Assembly (NCBI GenBank): GCA_023101885.1
Contig: JALPQD010000831.1
Location: 438,145 to 502,144, forward strand
DNA from: Typhlomys cinereus
Lineage: Eukaryota > Chordata > Mammalia > Rodentia > Platacanthomyidae
DNA: 64,000 nt
Direction of reading: 5' to 3'
Position numbers and translations under genes: made by a program
The notes under the pieces: model-generated
Seen by the model: the letters and a program-made list of their open reading frames with translations, nothing else
What the model was told of the DNA's origin: nothing
Databases searched by the model: none
Shown here: positions 12,552 to 40,499 of the stretch, piece after piece
Layout: each line of letters starts with the position of its first letter
Numbering within the stretch: position 1 is the stretch's first letter

Positions 12552-12768
12552 AGATTTTTTTTCGAGTCAGGTTCTCCCGTATTTCAGGCTGGCCTTGAAC
12601 TAGCTATGCAACCCAGGATGACCTTGAAATTCTGCTCCTTCTGCCTCTGGAGTGCTGGCCTTATAGGTCTGCACCATCTCTCCATGTTTTATTCCATGCT
12701 AGGATGAAACCCAGGGTCTCACTTGCTAGGTAAACCTTCCACTACTTTGAGCTCCAGCTCCAGCTCCC
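12552..12768 (-). repeat. B4-like composite SINE
   Basis: The reverse B1 part (CAGGCTGGCCTTGAACTAGC, CTGCCTCTGGAGTGCTGG) is followed by a diverged ID-like part. Confidence 0.6.
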
Positions 12769-12769
12769 A

Positions 12770-13540
12770 GAAAATCATTTAACAGTCATTTCTTTTTAGA
12801 CATCTCATCTGAAACCACAATGTACTGATTGGTTTTATTCAGAAAGCCTAGCTACACCTGAACATAAGGAATTCTATTCCATAGGCACCAATCGTTTGCA
12901 TGTCCATGGAAAAATGTGTGCTTTACTACTGAAGGCCCACCTCACTAATATTACCATATTAGACCCTAGACAGATACTAGACCACAAGAATGTAAATCTA
13001 AAACTGCCCAATCAAAATGTTTTCAGTTACATCCGGGTGTCTTATGCCACATAGCAAGAAGCTTGGGTTAGGCAGCTGCATTGGTTAATTCAGTATGTCA
13101 CAGGCTCAGCCACGCAGCAATGACCCTGCCTAAGAGCGATGGACACTCAGAGAACCCGTGACAGACTCTTGGGAGCCAAGATGTCTAAGCATTCATTTAC
13201 CCATGTTCTTATGCAAACTGAATAATGCCTGGAAGCAAGAACAGTTCTTTCCCCCGGAGATGGAGGAAGATCTCTGCTGATACCCTTTTGCCTGCTGTCT
13301 CCGCGAAAACTTTTCACTGGTCGAGAGCATATCACACGGTCATGCCTAGTCCAATCACTGCATGGGGAAAAGGGATCACCGGATTGGTTTAGAACCGTCT
13401 TTCTCAGCCCAGCCTGCGTGCTGATGTCACCTGGGAGCCTGAGGCAGAAAATTGCAATGCCTGGCAACCCTGTTTCCAATGCTCCCCAGCTGTTCTAAAT
13501 GGATCCCCGAAGTCAACGCTACTGTGACAGCCTAATTAAA
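12770..13540. other. Intergenic stretch, nothing recognised
   Basis: No coding pattern, RNA gene or clear repeat seen. The reverse-strand ORF at 13147-13479 has no family signature I recognise. Confidence 0.4.
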
Positions 13541-13544
13541 TTTC

Positions 13545-13750
13545 ACCTCGGCCTGCGCCCTGGTGGGAGGTTCGTTCAGAGCCAGAAGGGCCGTGCTGAC
13601 TGTGCCTGTGCTCACAACTGTGGGGAAACTGAGGCAGGAGGCTTCGTTGAACCCGAGTCCCAGACCAGCCTAGGCGGTACAGCAAGACCTCGCCAGAAAA
13701 CAAGACAAAACAAAACAAAACAAAACAAAACAAAACAAAACAAAACGACT
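13545..13750 (+). repeat. SINE with (AAAAC)n tail
   Basis: The body has GGAAACTGAGGCAGGAGGCT and CCAGACCAGCCTAGGCGGTA, which resemble a 7SL-derived monomer. It ends in about eight AAAAC units at 13705-13746. Confidence 0.55.
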
Positions 13751-14219
13751 GACAGTAGGACCAGGAATAGGGCAGAGACAAAAATGATTGGATTGTCATA
13801 TGGACACATTTGCTGTCCCTAACAGAAGGGGAACAACCTAGGTCAGCCGCCCACGGGGTGGACTACAGCAAGAAATAAAAAGGCACTGTTATGTGAGGCT
13901 TGACCACTCTCTTAAAACCCTGATTCCTTGCAAAAACCGAGAAAAAAAAAAAAAAAAGGGAGAGAAACGCCTTATAAATTTGTTCCCAGGTAACTTTCTT
14001 TCTGAATCTAGAGGAAGTCAAAAGTTGCCTCACCTATTCCACGCTGGGTTCCAAGTTGCTTAGATACCATTCTGTCAGCCTGAAATGTAGCTCTTGGAGG
14101 CTGAGGGGTAATGGACTTACTGTACTTGGTGGGTCAACACTCTAATATCCAGTAATCCCGATAAATATTTATTGAAGGAATGAGTAGGGGACCAGGAAAA
14201 TGAGTAAGAAATGTTTAAT

Positions 14220-14440
14220 GTTAATAGTAAGCATACCCAACATTTATATGGCCAGCACTAAACAAAACTGGGTTCACTGGATACTTGGCTGCTTCAAAAG
14301 GAGTGAATATTATCTTCAGTTTAAACATGACAAAGCTCTCTGACAGAAAGCATGCACTTGTCCAAGGTTGCCAGCCAGGCAATGAGAGACTGGGGTCACG
14401 CAATAAATTCCAGCATTCACCAGTTCTTAACTTTTTCGCC
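14220..14440. repeat. MIR-like ancient SINE
   Basis: CATTTATATGGCCAGCACTA, TTTAAACATGACAAAGCTCT and CACTTGTCCAAGGTTGCCAG resemble the MIR core order. Confidence 0.45.
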
Positions 14441-15084
14441 CAAGAGGGCAAACGAGGGGGGACTGGTGTAAGACAGACTTGTCTAAGACGGTTTTGTTCA
14501 ATAAGGGGCATGTAAGTGGACGGATAATAACCTGCAGGAAGGCTGCAAGTAGTGCAGCCATTGGCAGAATTTGTAATTCATCATCATCATCATCATCGTT
14601 ACTGTTTTTACATTCTTGGACTGTGCTGGAGAAAAGCAGAGAAAGATGAAAATGGAGAGAAGAGAAAGAATACTGCCTCCCAAAGGTTACAGCCTGGAGC
14701 GGAACTTTCCATTTGTGGGCAAGAAAAGGTAATACTTCAATTATGGTTCGCACGTGACAAGCAATTACCTGTGCTTCGGAGCTGCCCCTGTCATTTGCAG
14801 GGAACACCGCCATCTATCTTTTCTCCACATCCTTGATAGCCACAAGCTGGAGAATCATGGTTCCAGCTCAGGCCTCTGGGCTGTATTATCTTAGAGGCCG
14901 GGTATGATTTGGCCATCTTCTTCAAACCTCTCCCTCCCCACCCTCACACTTATCTGGCCCGTGGAGCCATCACTCACCCAGCTCCCTATGCTAGAAAACC
15001 TGGAGGCCTCCCAAGATTCCTCCTCCCCTCCCCTCCTTCTTATCCAATTGGTCAGTGAGTTTTTATGGCTTGGATTTCATAAAT

Positions 15085-15215
15085 CTGCAATCTGTTCATT
15101 CATTCATTAAATATTTATTGTGTGCCAGGAGTGTACAATGATGAACTGGAGGAGACACCCCCCCACCCCCAGCTTCAAGCAGCTTACCATCTTAATGAGG
15201 GCATCTTGCAAATGA
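15085..15215. repeat. LINE-2 3' end-like fragment
   Basis: TTCATTCATTCATTAAATATT followed by TATTGTGTGCCAGGAG is the familiar L2 3' segment. A second short similar piece is at 15612-15655. Confidence 0.5.
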
Positions 15216-16479
15216 ACAACCCATTCTACAGCAGAGCTAAGGGTGAGTAGATGCTGCGAGGGGACTTTGGATGGGTATAGGATTCCACTCGGGAAGCTTG
15301 AGGGTTTTTTTTTTTTTTTGGGGAATCTCTTGGAAATGCCCAAGTTGAGATGGGAAGGATGTATACGAAGACTTGGTGAGGGAGGCGGGGGAGAGGGAGT
15401 AGAGGGGGGAGCAGGATTAGAGTAATATGGGAAACCCCGGCAGTTGACTAAAACTGCAGGGATTAGCTCCGCTGCTGCTCTCCAGCCGGGCCTTAATCCA
15501 GCAACTACACCGCCCAGTGGCTTTCCACGCAAGAAGAAACAGGCCAGCACCGCCCCTCCCTGTTTTTTTGGAGGCCTGCCCCGTGAATCTCCCATCCCCG
15601 GCCATTCCTGCATGGAGTATTTACTGAGCACCCCCTCTGTGCAGGTACCGTGCTCCCAGCGGCCTCCACGCTGCTTCCAGCCTTCAGGGAGATTTTTGAT
15701 CCACTGAAGACGGACCGTGGGGGAGCAGTTCCGGGAATGCTGGAAGCTGACACCTAAGATGTTAACGACCCTTTAAAGACCCGTCTGCCTCGCTGCTGCT
15801 CGCGGCTCACCCCATCACTTAGGGGCTCCGGGCCTGCCACCTGCGGGTCCTCTGGGCAAGATGACCGAGTGTTCTAGTCACTGCCCGGAACGTCCTCCTC
15901 CCCTCGCCCAAGGCCACTGCCCGCCTCCAGCCAGCGGCGCCGCGGCGTCCTTCTCGCGGGGCCACACTCACCGGCGCGCAGCTCCGTCAAGGGGGCTGAC
16001 GCGCGCGCGCGGCCAGGCAGCTCCCGGGGGCAGACGCCATCCAGCCTGCAAGGCGCTCGGTGCCCACCCCAGACCGGCCGTCTCCCTCAAAGACCCCTAC
16101 GCCCCGGCCGGAGAGCGCGCGCCCGGGGTGGCGGCCCCGCGCACACGTGGGCGCAGCCTGGAAGCCGCGGGGACCCTAACCCACGGGGACGAGAGGGGAC
16201 GCTCGGCCGGAAGACCTCGATCGGGGGGTCGCACTCCCCGCCCGCACCCCTCCCGGAGCCCCGAAGGGGACCGGCGAGGACGCGCCCTGGCGGGGGCGCG
16301 CGCGCCCATCGCCACGGAGGTCCCCGCCGTGGCGCGGGGCGGCCGGAGGAGGGGCCGAGGGCGGGGCGGTCACAGCCTCCGCCACTCCCGGGCCCCCCCG
16401 GTGGCGGAGCACCGCCTCTCCGTCCGTCCTCCCCCACCGCGAGCGCTCCGCCCGCCCCGGAGCCTCGCCCTCCGCCACG

Positions 16480-16487
16480 ATGAGCAA

Positions 16488-16491
<4 letters not shown>
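16480..16491 (+). promoter_or_regulatory. Three-codon upstream ORF overlapping the MSL3 start
   Basis: ATGAGCAAATGA encodes Met-Ser-Lys-stop. Its TGA (16489-16491) overlaps the MSL3 ATG (16488-16490). The upstream ATG has A at -3, whereas the MSL3 ATG has C at -3, so scanning ribosomes should favour the upstream one. Its effect on MSL3 output is inferred. Confidence 0.7.
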
Positions 16492-32728
<16,237 letters not shown>

Positions 32729-33365
32729 AGTTTGCATGGTTCTGACAGAACAGCTGCTCTGTCTCACTTTATGATTTAGGTTCCAGGAAAAAGTAATGAG
32801 ATAGTGGGGCCTCCCTGGTGGGGGCTCCACAAAAACAAATTTGCTTATTTGATATGTTTAAGTGCTGTCGTTATTTCTGTTAGGAAGTACCTTCTGATTT
32901 GGGTGTGATGATATATACCTGCAATCTCAACACCAAGGAAGTAAAGGAAATCAACTAACTAGTGAATTTAAAGAAAAAAAATATAATTATTATTTCTTGG
33001 GTGAATGAAGTATTCCAATAACACTTGCTGGTGCACAGGCTATGTGCAATAAGAGGACAAAAAAATGCCTGTTCTTGAAACATTCATGAAACTATGTACA
33101 AGTTAGGCTGTTCTAGTGGAAATTGCAGTTGGTTGTTATTTGTTTCATTATTTGTTAGCATTAAATGATACACGTCTTTTAAAGAAGCTATTTCTGTTCA
33201 TATAATGAGACTAATTCTGTTCAACAGATTTCAGTTTGTACTTGGAGACCACAAAGTAGTCTGAAAGTACTTCAGAGGGAATCAATACTGATAGCAAAAG
33301 GAAAATCACCGTTATCCATTGCTACAATAGCTTCCTTTCTGTAAAACCTTATTTTTGGTCATCTA

Positions 33366-33371
33366 AATAAA
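33366..33371 (+). terminator. MSL3: Proximal polyadenylation signal of MSL3
   Basis: AATAAA followed within 20 bases by a T-rich stretch (GTCTTCTTTGG), a normal cleavage-site layout. Confidence 0.7.
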
Positions 33372-33462
33372 GGATTGCCTGTCTTCTTTGGAATTTTACA
33401 GCTATACTCTGTTATATAATGTTATAGTTCTTTTTCTATAAAATGTTATTTTGGGCAATCTA

Positions 33463-33468
33463 AATAAA
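33463..33468 (+). terminator. MSL3: Distal polyadenylation signal of MSL3
   Basis: A second AATAAA in the duplicated copy of the same segment, followed by GTAGTCATGTTTGG. Confidence 0.65.
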
Positions 33469-33512
33469 GCATTAGTAGTCATGTTTGGAAAAAAAAGAAA
33501 CAGAAGAGGTTT

Positions 33513-33570
33513 TGATCTGACTTTACCCTTTCTCTTTATTGTGATCTGACTTTACCCTTTCTCTTTATTG
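33513..33570. repeat. Perfect 2 x 29 base tandem duplication
   Basis: Two identical 29-base units starting TGATCTGAC and ending CTTTATTG lie head to tail with no difference. Confidence 0.95.
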
Positions 33571-33803
33571 TGGGACAACGGTGGGGTAACCCCTTCCCTC
33601 ATAACGTTTTGTTTCAGTTTTCCCTTTGTGCCTTTTCATCCTTTCTTTCTAGCCTCACTTGGCAGTGTGACTAGACAGTGGTTCTTAGAAGTCACTGGGA
33701 GTGTGTGCCAGCATGGTGCTATACCATGAGCCCTGCTTGGCCTAACACAGGATTACCAGGTGATAGTCTCTGTAGTCATCCATTTAGTCCTCATTTTACT
33801 CTG

Positions 33804-34478
33804 TCACAAGTCTCCATGGTTTAAATGGTCAGGATGGAGGCGAGTACTATGCAAGCACTGAATGTAGCACTTACATTTTTTGTAAAGCTTAGTTCCATTG
33901 AACTGAACTCCAAAGGCCACTGTATATGATCCACAAGTGCTACAAGGATGTTTAACTCCAAATGTTTCCCTCAGCATGTCTTGGGTATGTGCTAACCAAT
34001 GAGATGCACTTGGCAGATTGTCCTTGTTAATTTTCCTTCTTGAAATAAAGGATTGAGAATCACCATGGAAACACGCTTCTAGGTGTGTCATGATAGTATT
34101 TGACAAGTTTGCTGAGGAGGTAGGCCTGTCCTCATGTGCCAACTCCACCATGGCATGAGTTAAAGACCAGATGAAAAAGAGCAAACAAATGTAGTACCAG
34201 TTACTCATTCTCTCTCTGCTTCCTGACTGCAGGTACACTGTGACCTGCTTATCACACACTTGCTGCGATGTCTTCTGCCATGATGGACTATATCTACAAA
34301 CCGTGAGACAAGAGAAACCCTCCCTCCTTAAGCTGCTTTGGTCAGATACTGGCATAGCAGTCACAAAGCTAATATAGAAGATTGGTGCTAAGTAGTGGGG
34401 TACCAAGAAGTGGGGCTGTTGTCGGGTACCTGCACAGCTTTGGTAATGAATTTTAAAAACCTGGTTCTTGTTATTCAC
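33804..34478 (-). CDS. Uncharacterised 224-codon ORF, doubtful
   Basis: This is the longest ORF outside the known genes and the CpG island. Its first about 90 codons lie in antisense MaLR LTR sequence. The remainder (about 33804-34200) is not an obvious repeat and has a Cys-Ser-Thr-Cys-Gly motif followed by a Cys/His-rich tail, which could be a decayed zinc finger. No promoter, splice site or known family is visible. It is either chance, a retrocopy remnant, or a lineage-specific transcript. Confidence 0.15.
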   Translation of the reverse strand: MNNKNQVFKIHYQSCAGTRQQPHFLVPHYLAPIFYISFVTAMPVSDQSSLRREGFSCLTVCRYSPSWQKTSQQVCDKQVTVYLQSGSRERMSNWYYICLLFFIWSLTHAMVELAHEDRPTSSANLSNTIMTHLEACFHGDSQSFISRRKINKDNLPSASHWLAHTQDMLRETFGVKHPCSTCGSYTVAFGVQFNGTKLYKKCKCYIQCLHSTRLHPDHLNHGDL

Positions 34479-36010
34479 AAGTTTTTAGAACAGGTTTATG
34501 AAAGGAATGTGGAAAGAATTTGGAACGTTTGGGTTAGAGAAGCCCGAGCAGGCTGTAGGCAAGTGTAATGAACTGTTTAGGTGGAATCTCTGAAGATCAG
34601 AGAATACTAAGGGAAATGTGAACAGTGGAAATTTTTGCTCCTGAAGTTTCAGAGGGAAGCAAGAACTCTACTGGGAAATGGAATAAAGGCCTTTGTGTTA
34701 CATTATGGCAAAAAAAACACACAAAAAACAAAAAACAAAAAAAACAAAGAGCAAAACCAAAGAAACCAAAAAACTGGCTTTAGTAGGTAGGCCATGTCCT
34801 GAGAAGGTGAGTGAGGCAAGATTTTTAAAAGTAGTGACGTCCTTTGTTTGGTGGAAGAGATCCCAAGGCAGGATAGTATTCAGGCTTTCACATTTACTGC
34901 TTACTATACTCTTCCAAGACTAGAGAGAGAGCATCATGTAGCTCAAAAAGAAGGAAAATGTGCCAGTCTGGTGGGCGAAGGAAATAGTTTAAAGTTGCAG
35001 GCAAGGTGGGTGCAGATAAAGTGATTGGAATTGTTAAACAGATTACCATCATTCAAGGGAAACACTGCTCTGTGCCTCAGGCAAGACCCCAACTGTCAAA
35101 AGCCTCATGTTTTGAGAATAAAAGTTCATTTGAAAGAAGAGAGAATAAGAACATGGCTAAAGAGGTTCCCTACTTAAAAACAGCCATCTAGGAAAGTGTT
35201 TCTGTAGATGTAGCACACAGGCCAATGCAATGGCGGACAGGCTACATCTCAAGCCAGCAGCCAAACCTATCAGTATCTACATGGTCCTGGTTGAAAGATG
35301 CAAGAATAAAGTGGTATTGGAGGCTTGTGCCAAAGTTCCAGAAAATACTAACGCCAGGCAATGTGTGGCAGGGTTAGATTTCCTACCGAGAGGGCCTGAG
35401 GCAATTGTTAAAGATGTGAGGGTTAAACCTAAATTGTAATGGAGATCCCAGTACATTGGAAGATGCCAGGACCATGGGATGTCCTCTAAACAAAGCTGCA
35501 GTAATAAAGTGGGGCCAGTCCAGGAGGGGAAGGTATGTGTGTTGTAGGTGGCAAAGCTAAATGGAAAGGATTACTTAATTCCTAGGGAGCCAGGGTAATT
35601 ACATCTGGAGCCTCAGGCACTGGGCCTGAAGCTATAAAGTTTAGGGTTCCTCTTACCAAGTTTTGTTCTTGCTTTGGTTCCACCTTTCCTTTGTGTGCCC
35701 CTACTCTTCCCTTTTAGAATGTGAATGTTTATTCTGTGCAGTTGTATGCTGTAACTGTGTCATTTATTTTTATTTTTATATGAGCTTGGTTAAGACATTG
35801 TTTTGAGTCTCAGAAGAGACTTTAGACTTTCAAATAGTGTTGGGACTGTTAAAGACTATGGAAACTTTCAGAGATGGACTAAGTTAATTTTGTACTGTAA
35901 GATGAAAATGAGACTTAAGTGCAGGGGCGGACTGTTACAACTTAAAGCAATGTGTTCAGGTTTCAGGACACCGAGGGGTAGACTTTGATAATTAATTTTA
36001 AAAAGTAAAA
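34205..36010 (+). repeat. ERVL-MaLR-like LTR and internal region
   Basis: An LTR-like end (GCTTCCTGACTGCAGGTACA, CTCCTTAAGCTGCTTTGGTC, AAAGCTAATATAGAAG) is followed by a 1.6 kb non-coding internal region with typical MaLR phrases (AAAGAATTTGGAACGTTTGG, GGAAATGGAATAAAGGCC, GCCAGCAGCCAAACCTAT). It has decayed and has no intact gene. Confidence 0.65.
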
Positions 36011-36014
36011 GAAG

Positions 36015-36780
36015 GGTTTAGGATATAGCAAAACCATGACAGTAAATGGCAAATACATAAGGGACAGAATGGTCAATTTTTGTTAGAAATCACGGGGGGA
36101 GGGGTGGTGAGAAAGGGTGGGAGGGATGAATCCCAAGGATGTTTTCTGTAGAGAGGCTGCTCATGCTTCACCACATTAGGTTTCTCAGCAGACGTGGGGC
36201 GGTGCCTTGTGAGGAGCTTGAAGTTTGCTGATGCTGCTGGTCCTCAGCCCACACCTCGAAAGGGGAGGGTAATCACATTCCACTGGAGGGGATAGGGTGT
36301 AGGAACTTGGAGGCAGGAAATGAGATTCAGATGTTGACGGCCTTGCATACATGCCTTCTGCAAGCTATTCTTTGGACAGCTACATAAGGCAGATAATATC
36401 TTTTACTGAAATCAAGGTGTTAGATTAGTTAGGAGCCAAGAGAGAATTCAAAGCTAGGACCGTGTTGGTGCGGCAGCCATTTCTCCCTAGTTGTTTCTAA
36501 GTTGAGGCAAGACAATAATAGACAAATTCTGCGGGTAAGAGGGCAGAGGCAGGGAGGAGGAGAGAGTTTAGAGCCGGTTTCTGCTGTCTTCACACTTTAT
36601 CCATCTTCTTCATCCTTCCTGCATGTCCCTCAGGATTCTTACTGTTTTCAATTGCCATCTGCTTGGCCATTTGCTTCATTCCGGTCTTAATGAAATAGGC
36701 ATTTCGTAGCTTAAGGCTTTGTTGTTCTCATAGTGATGTTGCCAGAGGATCATGGTTCCTTTTGGGGAGCTCTTAGTATC
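36015..36780. other. Intergenic stretch, nothing recognised
   Basis: No coding pattern or clear repeat seen. Confidence 0.4.
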
Positions 36781-36784
36781 ATCA

Positions 36785-37375
36785 AGAAAAAAAAATTAGA
36801 AACGAAGAAAATCAACAAACCACAATCCAGAACTTCAGAGACTCTATATCAACCACCTAGAAATAGGCCAGCCTAATCTCTCCCCTCCTACGAAGCTCAG
36901 GGACACTTGCGAAGAGGGGTGGTAAGATTGTAAGAGCAAAGATGGGAGGAGCAAGGATTGCAAGATTCTCAACACTAGTTAGGGCCGAAGCAATCATAAT
37001 AGGACTTTGCATGCCCTGCGCAATGTCCACACACTATTGACCTCACAAAGTCTAGCACAGCTAAAGGCACCAAGATCCTTGGAGGCAAGGGATTGACAGC
37101 CACAGTAGTGTTCCTATGCTTAAGGGAAACACGAGAAAGGGTTCAGGGAAATGCCACTGGGTCCTTGTACGTCATCGGAGAGGAGGACACAGTGGAGAGT
37201 CAGGCACACATAAAGGACTCTCTGGGAATTGGGGGGGAGGCACTGGGGGATGGGGAGGAGAGAGAGGGAGCAGGGGGTTCGGGAGAGGAGGAGGGAGGGA
37301 GTGAACTGGTACCTATTAAGTTTGTATGAGCAGAAATAATAAAAAATGTATAAAAAAAGAAAGAAAAAAATTAGA
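36785..37375 (+). repeat. LINE-1 3' UTR, copy 2
   Basis: It shares AACCACAATCCAGAACTTCAG, TAAGATTGTAAGAGCAAAGAT, CATAATAGGACTTTGCATG and CCTTGGAGGCAAGGGATTGA with 8190-8815. It then has a G-rich tract (37210-37305), TACCTATTAAGTTTGTATG and a poly-A end. Confidence 0.7.
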
Positions 37376-37584
37376 AAGGGACTCAAAGGGGAGCTCAAGA
37401 AACATGAAGAGTTCAAAAGAAAAAAAAAAAAAAAAACGACAGGGAAGGCAAGCTGAAGATCCTGGCAGCTGCCTGGAGAAGAAATACAGAGAAGAGAACA
37501 AGATCTTGCTTTTTTAGTTATTTAATTTTTTATAATGGTTTTAAATTATTTTATTTTTGTTTGGCTGTGAAGATTAGAGGGCAC

Positions 37585-37805
37585 CATGTGTGCCTGGGGA
37601 GGCCCAAGAGTATCTCACAGAAATCACCCTGCATTGTGCTACCTTCTCTTACTTGGCTCTGGAGTTTCCTACCCTCCACCTTTCAGGGCGGGAAGTACAG
37701 TCCACCACCATTGCGGCTTAACATTTTCACTTGGGATCCCAGATCCAAATTCGGGACTTTCTGCTTTCAAGGCAAAGGCTTAATCCCTAAGCCATCTCTC
37801 CAGCT
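37585..37805 (-). repeat. tRNA-derived SINE, family T1
   Basis: The reversed T1 body ends in GGCTTAATCCCTAAGCCATC followed by TCTCCAGC. Confidence 0.75.
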
Positions 37806-38305
37806 TTGTCTTGCCTTTCTAGTCATGAAGGTCGGCAAACAGTTGCATGGAGGGAGGGGTGGCTGGTGAGGTAAGGGGAACTCCCAAAGTTGCTGCATGT
37901 GGGTTCAGAGAAAGTGTGAGAGAGCCCAGAGGGTCAGACAAATCATATTTGGCATTTTAAAGCAAGCTTTGGCTTTGGGCAGGTATCCAAAAAGAGAAGG
38001 AACACTCGAGTTAGAAATCAAAAAGGAGAAAGGCAGACAACTATAAGGAGGATAAGTATTTCTCCCTTCTTCTTAGGATGGTGAGTCGCGGGTTTCCTGG
38101 GGATCATCTCCTAGCTAGGTGATAGACCCAGTGGACTTAACTTCTAAAGGAGGACACCATAACATGTCATGTCTCCACCCAAGGCCAGCAAGAAGTAGCT
38201 TTCCCTTACTGGGGCTCAACCAAGTCCCGAAAGTCCCATCTTTTCACATGGTATTTTAAGTTTTTTTTTTTTTTTAAGACAGCTTTTCTTATTATTTATT
38301 CAATT

Positions 38306-38309
38306 GTGC

Positions 38310-38360
<51 letters not shown>

Positions 38361-38570
38361 ACCACGGACGAATTTGGGAACCACAATGGACCGCCTCCAC
38401 CTCCTCCTGTTTACTCTGCCCCGGGATTCACTGGCTCTGCCCTACCAGGACCAGAAACACAGACCACCCCGGCTTCCTCCAGGTGTCTGTGCGTGGGGTC
38501 TAGGATCCGAACTCAGAACCTTCCGCCTACAAGGCAGAGGCTTAACCCCTGAGCCACCTCTCCAGCCCCC
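38306..38570 (-). repeat. Young T1 SINE with (TG)n lead
   Basis: (TG)n at 38308-38357, then ACCACGGACGAATTTGGGAA through GGCTTAACCCCTGAGCCACC and TCTCCAGCCCC. Very similar to 40548-40768. Confidence 0.85.
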
Positions 38571-38599
38571 GGGATTTTTAAGTCTTGAGGACAGTTACG

Positions 38600-39660
38600 A
38601 TACTTTCTTTCTGGGGTTACCAGGGAACTGATAGGTGGGATCCAAAGCCAACATGAGGGAGAGGTCCATCCACAATGGCTTCCAAGGCCCATAATGTCTG
38701 CCTAAGCTGCCTAACAGTCAAATCAAAGTTAGCTCTATAGACTTTCTGAAACTGGAGGGTTGACTGCAAAAGAAGAAATGTATTAAGGGCACCTTGGAAT
38801 TAATTATGCTCTTTTTAGTGAGCACATTTTTAAGAACTTTATAAATGTTTTGCTTCCTGGAAAGTGCATGGAAATATCTGTTTGGCATTCAAATGCTTGG
38901 TTGCACAGGACTTCATAAGCATCATAAAATACAGCACATGTTAAATAGAAGAGTTATTGTAGATACAGACATTCAAAGAATACTGGGACATAGATGTCTC
39001 CAGTCCAGCAGAAATAAGTCACTATCAGAAAACAATTTCCATCTACTGATGAAATTGATGATGATGACAGGGTCTTAACATAGCCCAGGTTGCTCTCAAA
39101 GTCCATAGCCTGAGGATGATCTAACTATTGCCCCACCTGCCTTTACTCATACTGAGCCTAGAATAAGAGCCTGCCTTGACTCAGCTACCCATCCTCAATA
39201 AATCAAATTACAATGAAAAGTAGGCTAGGGGTGTGGCTGTAACGGGGTGTTTTGAGCTCTTTCCTGTGCATGTAACATGCACACACTGAGGCACCACAAT
39301 GAATTCAACTGTCTTAGGCTGTTCGTGACCTCCCCAGCTCCCCCCAGAATGAGTGCATATATTTTTTCTGGATTTTCTGTGGTTCCAGACTTTCTGACCC
39401 GACCTCAGCTCTGTGAAGAATTTGGAGGGTTCACATGTACATAGATTACCATGGGTGTGTGGTGGGGTGGAAAGTGAGATGGGAGGGGAGGGGTGGACAA
39501 GGAGTTTGGAGTTTTTTTCACTCTGTTCCCACGCTAGCCAGTTTTTGTTTGGAGCAACATAGACTTCGTTTAAACTGAAAATCAAAAGTTTCAGAATCTG
39601 ATGGTCAGTTGCCTCCTCTGGGCGGGAGCAGAGCACAGTCTGCCAACCTCATGATAAGTT
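38600..39660. other. Intergenic stretch, nothing recognised
   Basis: The ORFs at 38845-39078 and 39208-39636 show no family signature. Confidence 0.35.
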
Positions 39661-39664
39661 TTTA

Positions 39665-40068
39665 GGTGGCTAAGGGTTTCTGGTGATGTGTGGTTCTACT
39701 TGGTGCCCACCCACGTTCTGTGGGGGTATTTGGGTGCCAACCCTTTTCTCTAAATAGCACCTTTCCAGGAGGCCTGCCTTTCTTGGGTGCCCAGCAGATC
39801 CAGCCCCGGGGGACAGCACCTTCAGGGGAACAGTACGTTCAGGGGGATAGCTCCTTGGGGGAGCTGTTTCTTCAGGCGCTGCCTTTGTCCTCCTCTTCCC
39901 TGTCTGGCCGCAGAGCTGAGCATTTTGTATCAGCTCCCTCAGAGAGAAGTCCCTCCTGTAGTTTTGCCATGCGTGCTTGTCTTGTGTTAGTCAATAACTG
40001 GATCCAGCTGACTGATTCTTTTGGAAGAACATAAATCCAACACAATAAAGATTTTTTTTTATTAAAAA
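39665..40068 (+). repeat. Possible LTR-like segment ending in AATAAAG
   Basis: A non-SINE, CpG-poor block with AATAAAG at 40043-40049 followed by oligo-T. The ORF at 39690-40034 lies inside it and resembles nothing I know. The call is tentative. Confidence 0.25.
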
Positions 40069-40150
40069 CAGTGAGAAGTAATTATAGAGGTTCTAAGTTA
40101 CAAGGTCATAGAAAGGACTTCCCTTGCTTTTAAGACCTTGGGCTGCCCCG

Positions 40151-40262
40151 ATGTCAGGAGGTGCTGTGCACAGTTAGTTCCTGGGTGCTAGGAGGTGCTG
40201 TGCACGGTGCCTGAGTGTCAGGAAGTGCTGCATATGGCGCCAGGAGGAGCTATACACAGTGC
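40151..40262. repeat. Degenerate tandem repeat
   Basis: Four diverged units share the pattern TCAGGAGGTGCTGTGCAC, spaced 32-41 bases apart. Confidence 0.6.
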
Positions 40263-40499
40263 CTCTAGTGTCTGTCCTAAGCATCCTGCGTAGCTCCCAG
40301 CAGCCTTCTCTCCACGCTGCGGTGGGCAGTGGCCCTGGCTTACCTACCCAGGGCTCCTTCCACCTCTGCCCATTTGACTTATCTTTTTCTTTACCATTGG
40401 AATCTTGAGTCTGGAGTACATGCAGGCAGTCACAGAGATTATTTCATTCATAATTAGTTTTTTGGTTTTGTTTTATTTTTATTTTTTAATTTTTTTATT

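Larger units (their letters stand above)
32729..33490 (+). other. MSL3: MSL3 3' UTR
   Basis: From the TAA to the second polyadenylation signal. It is AT-rich and has no long ORF. Two AATAAA signals, at 33366-33371 and 33463-33468, lie in two copies of a 55-base segment, so at least two 3' ends are possible. Confidence 0.75.

Noticed and set aside
14577..14599. Run of His codons
   Set aside because: An (ATC)n microsatellite, not a His-rich protein.
15107..15631. 174-codon reverse ORF
   Set aside because: Contains oligo-Pro and oligo-Lys from simple sequence and part of an L2-like repeat; no known family.
34205..36010. An intact endogenous retrovirus
   Set aside because: The internal region is non-coding MaLR-type and decayed; there are no gag, pol or env frames.
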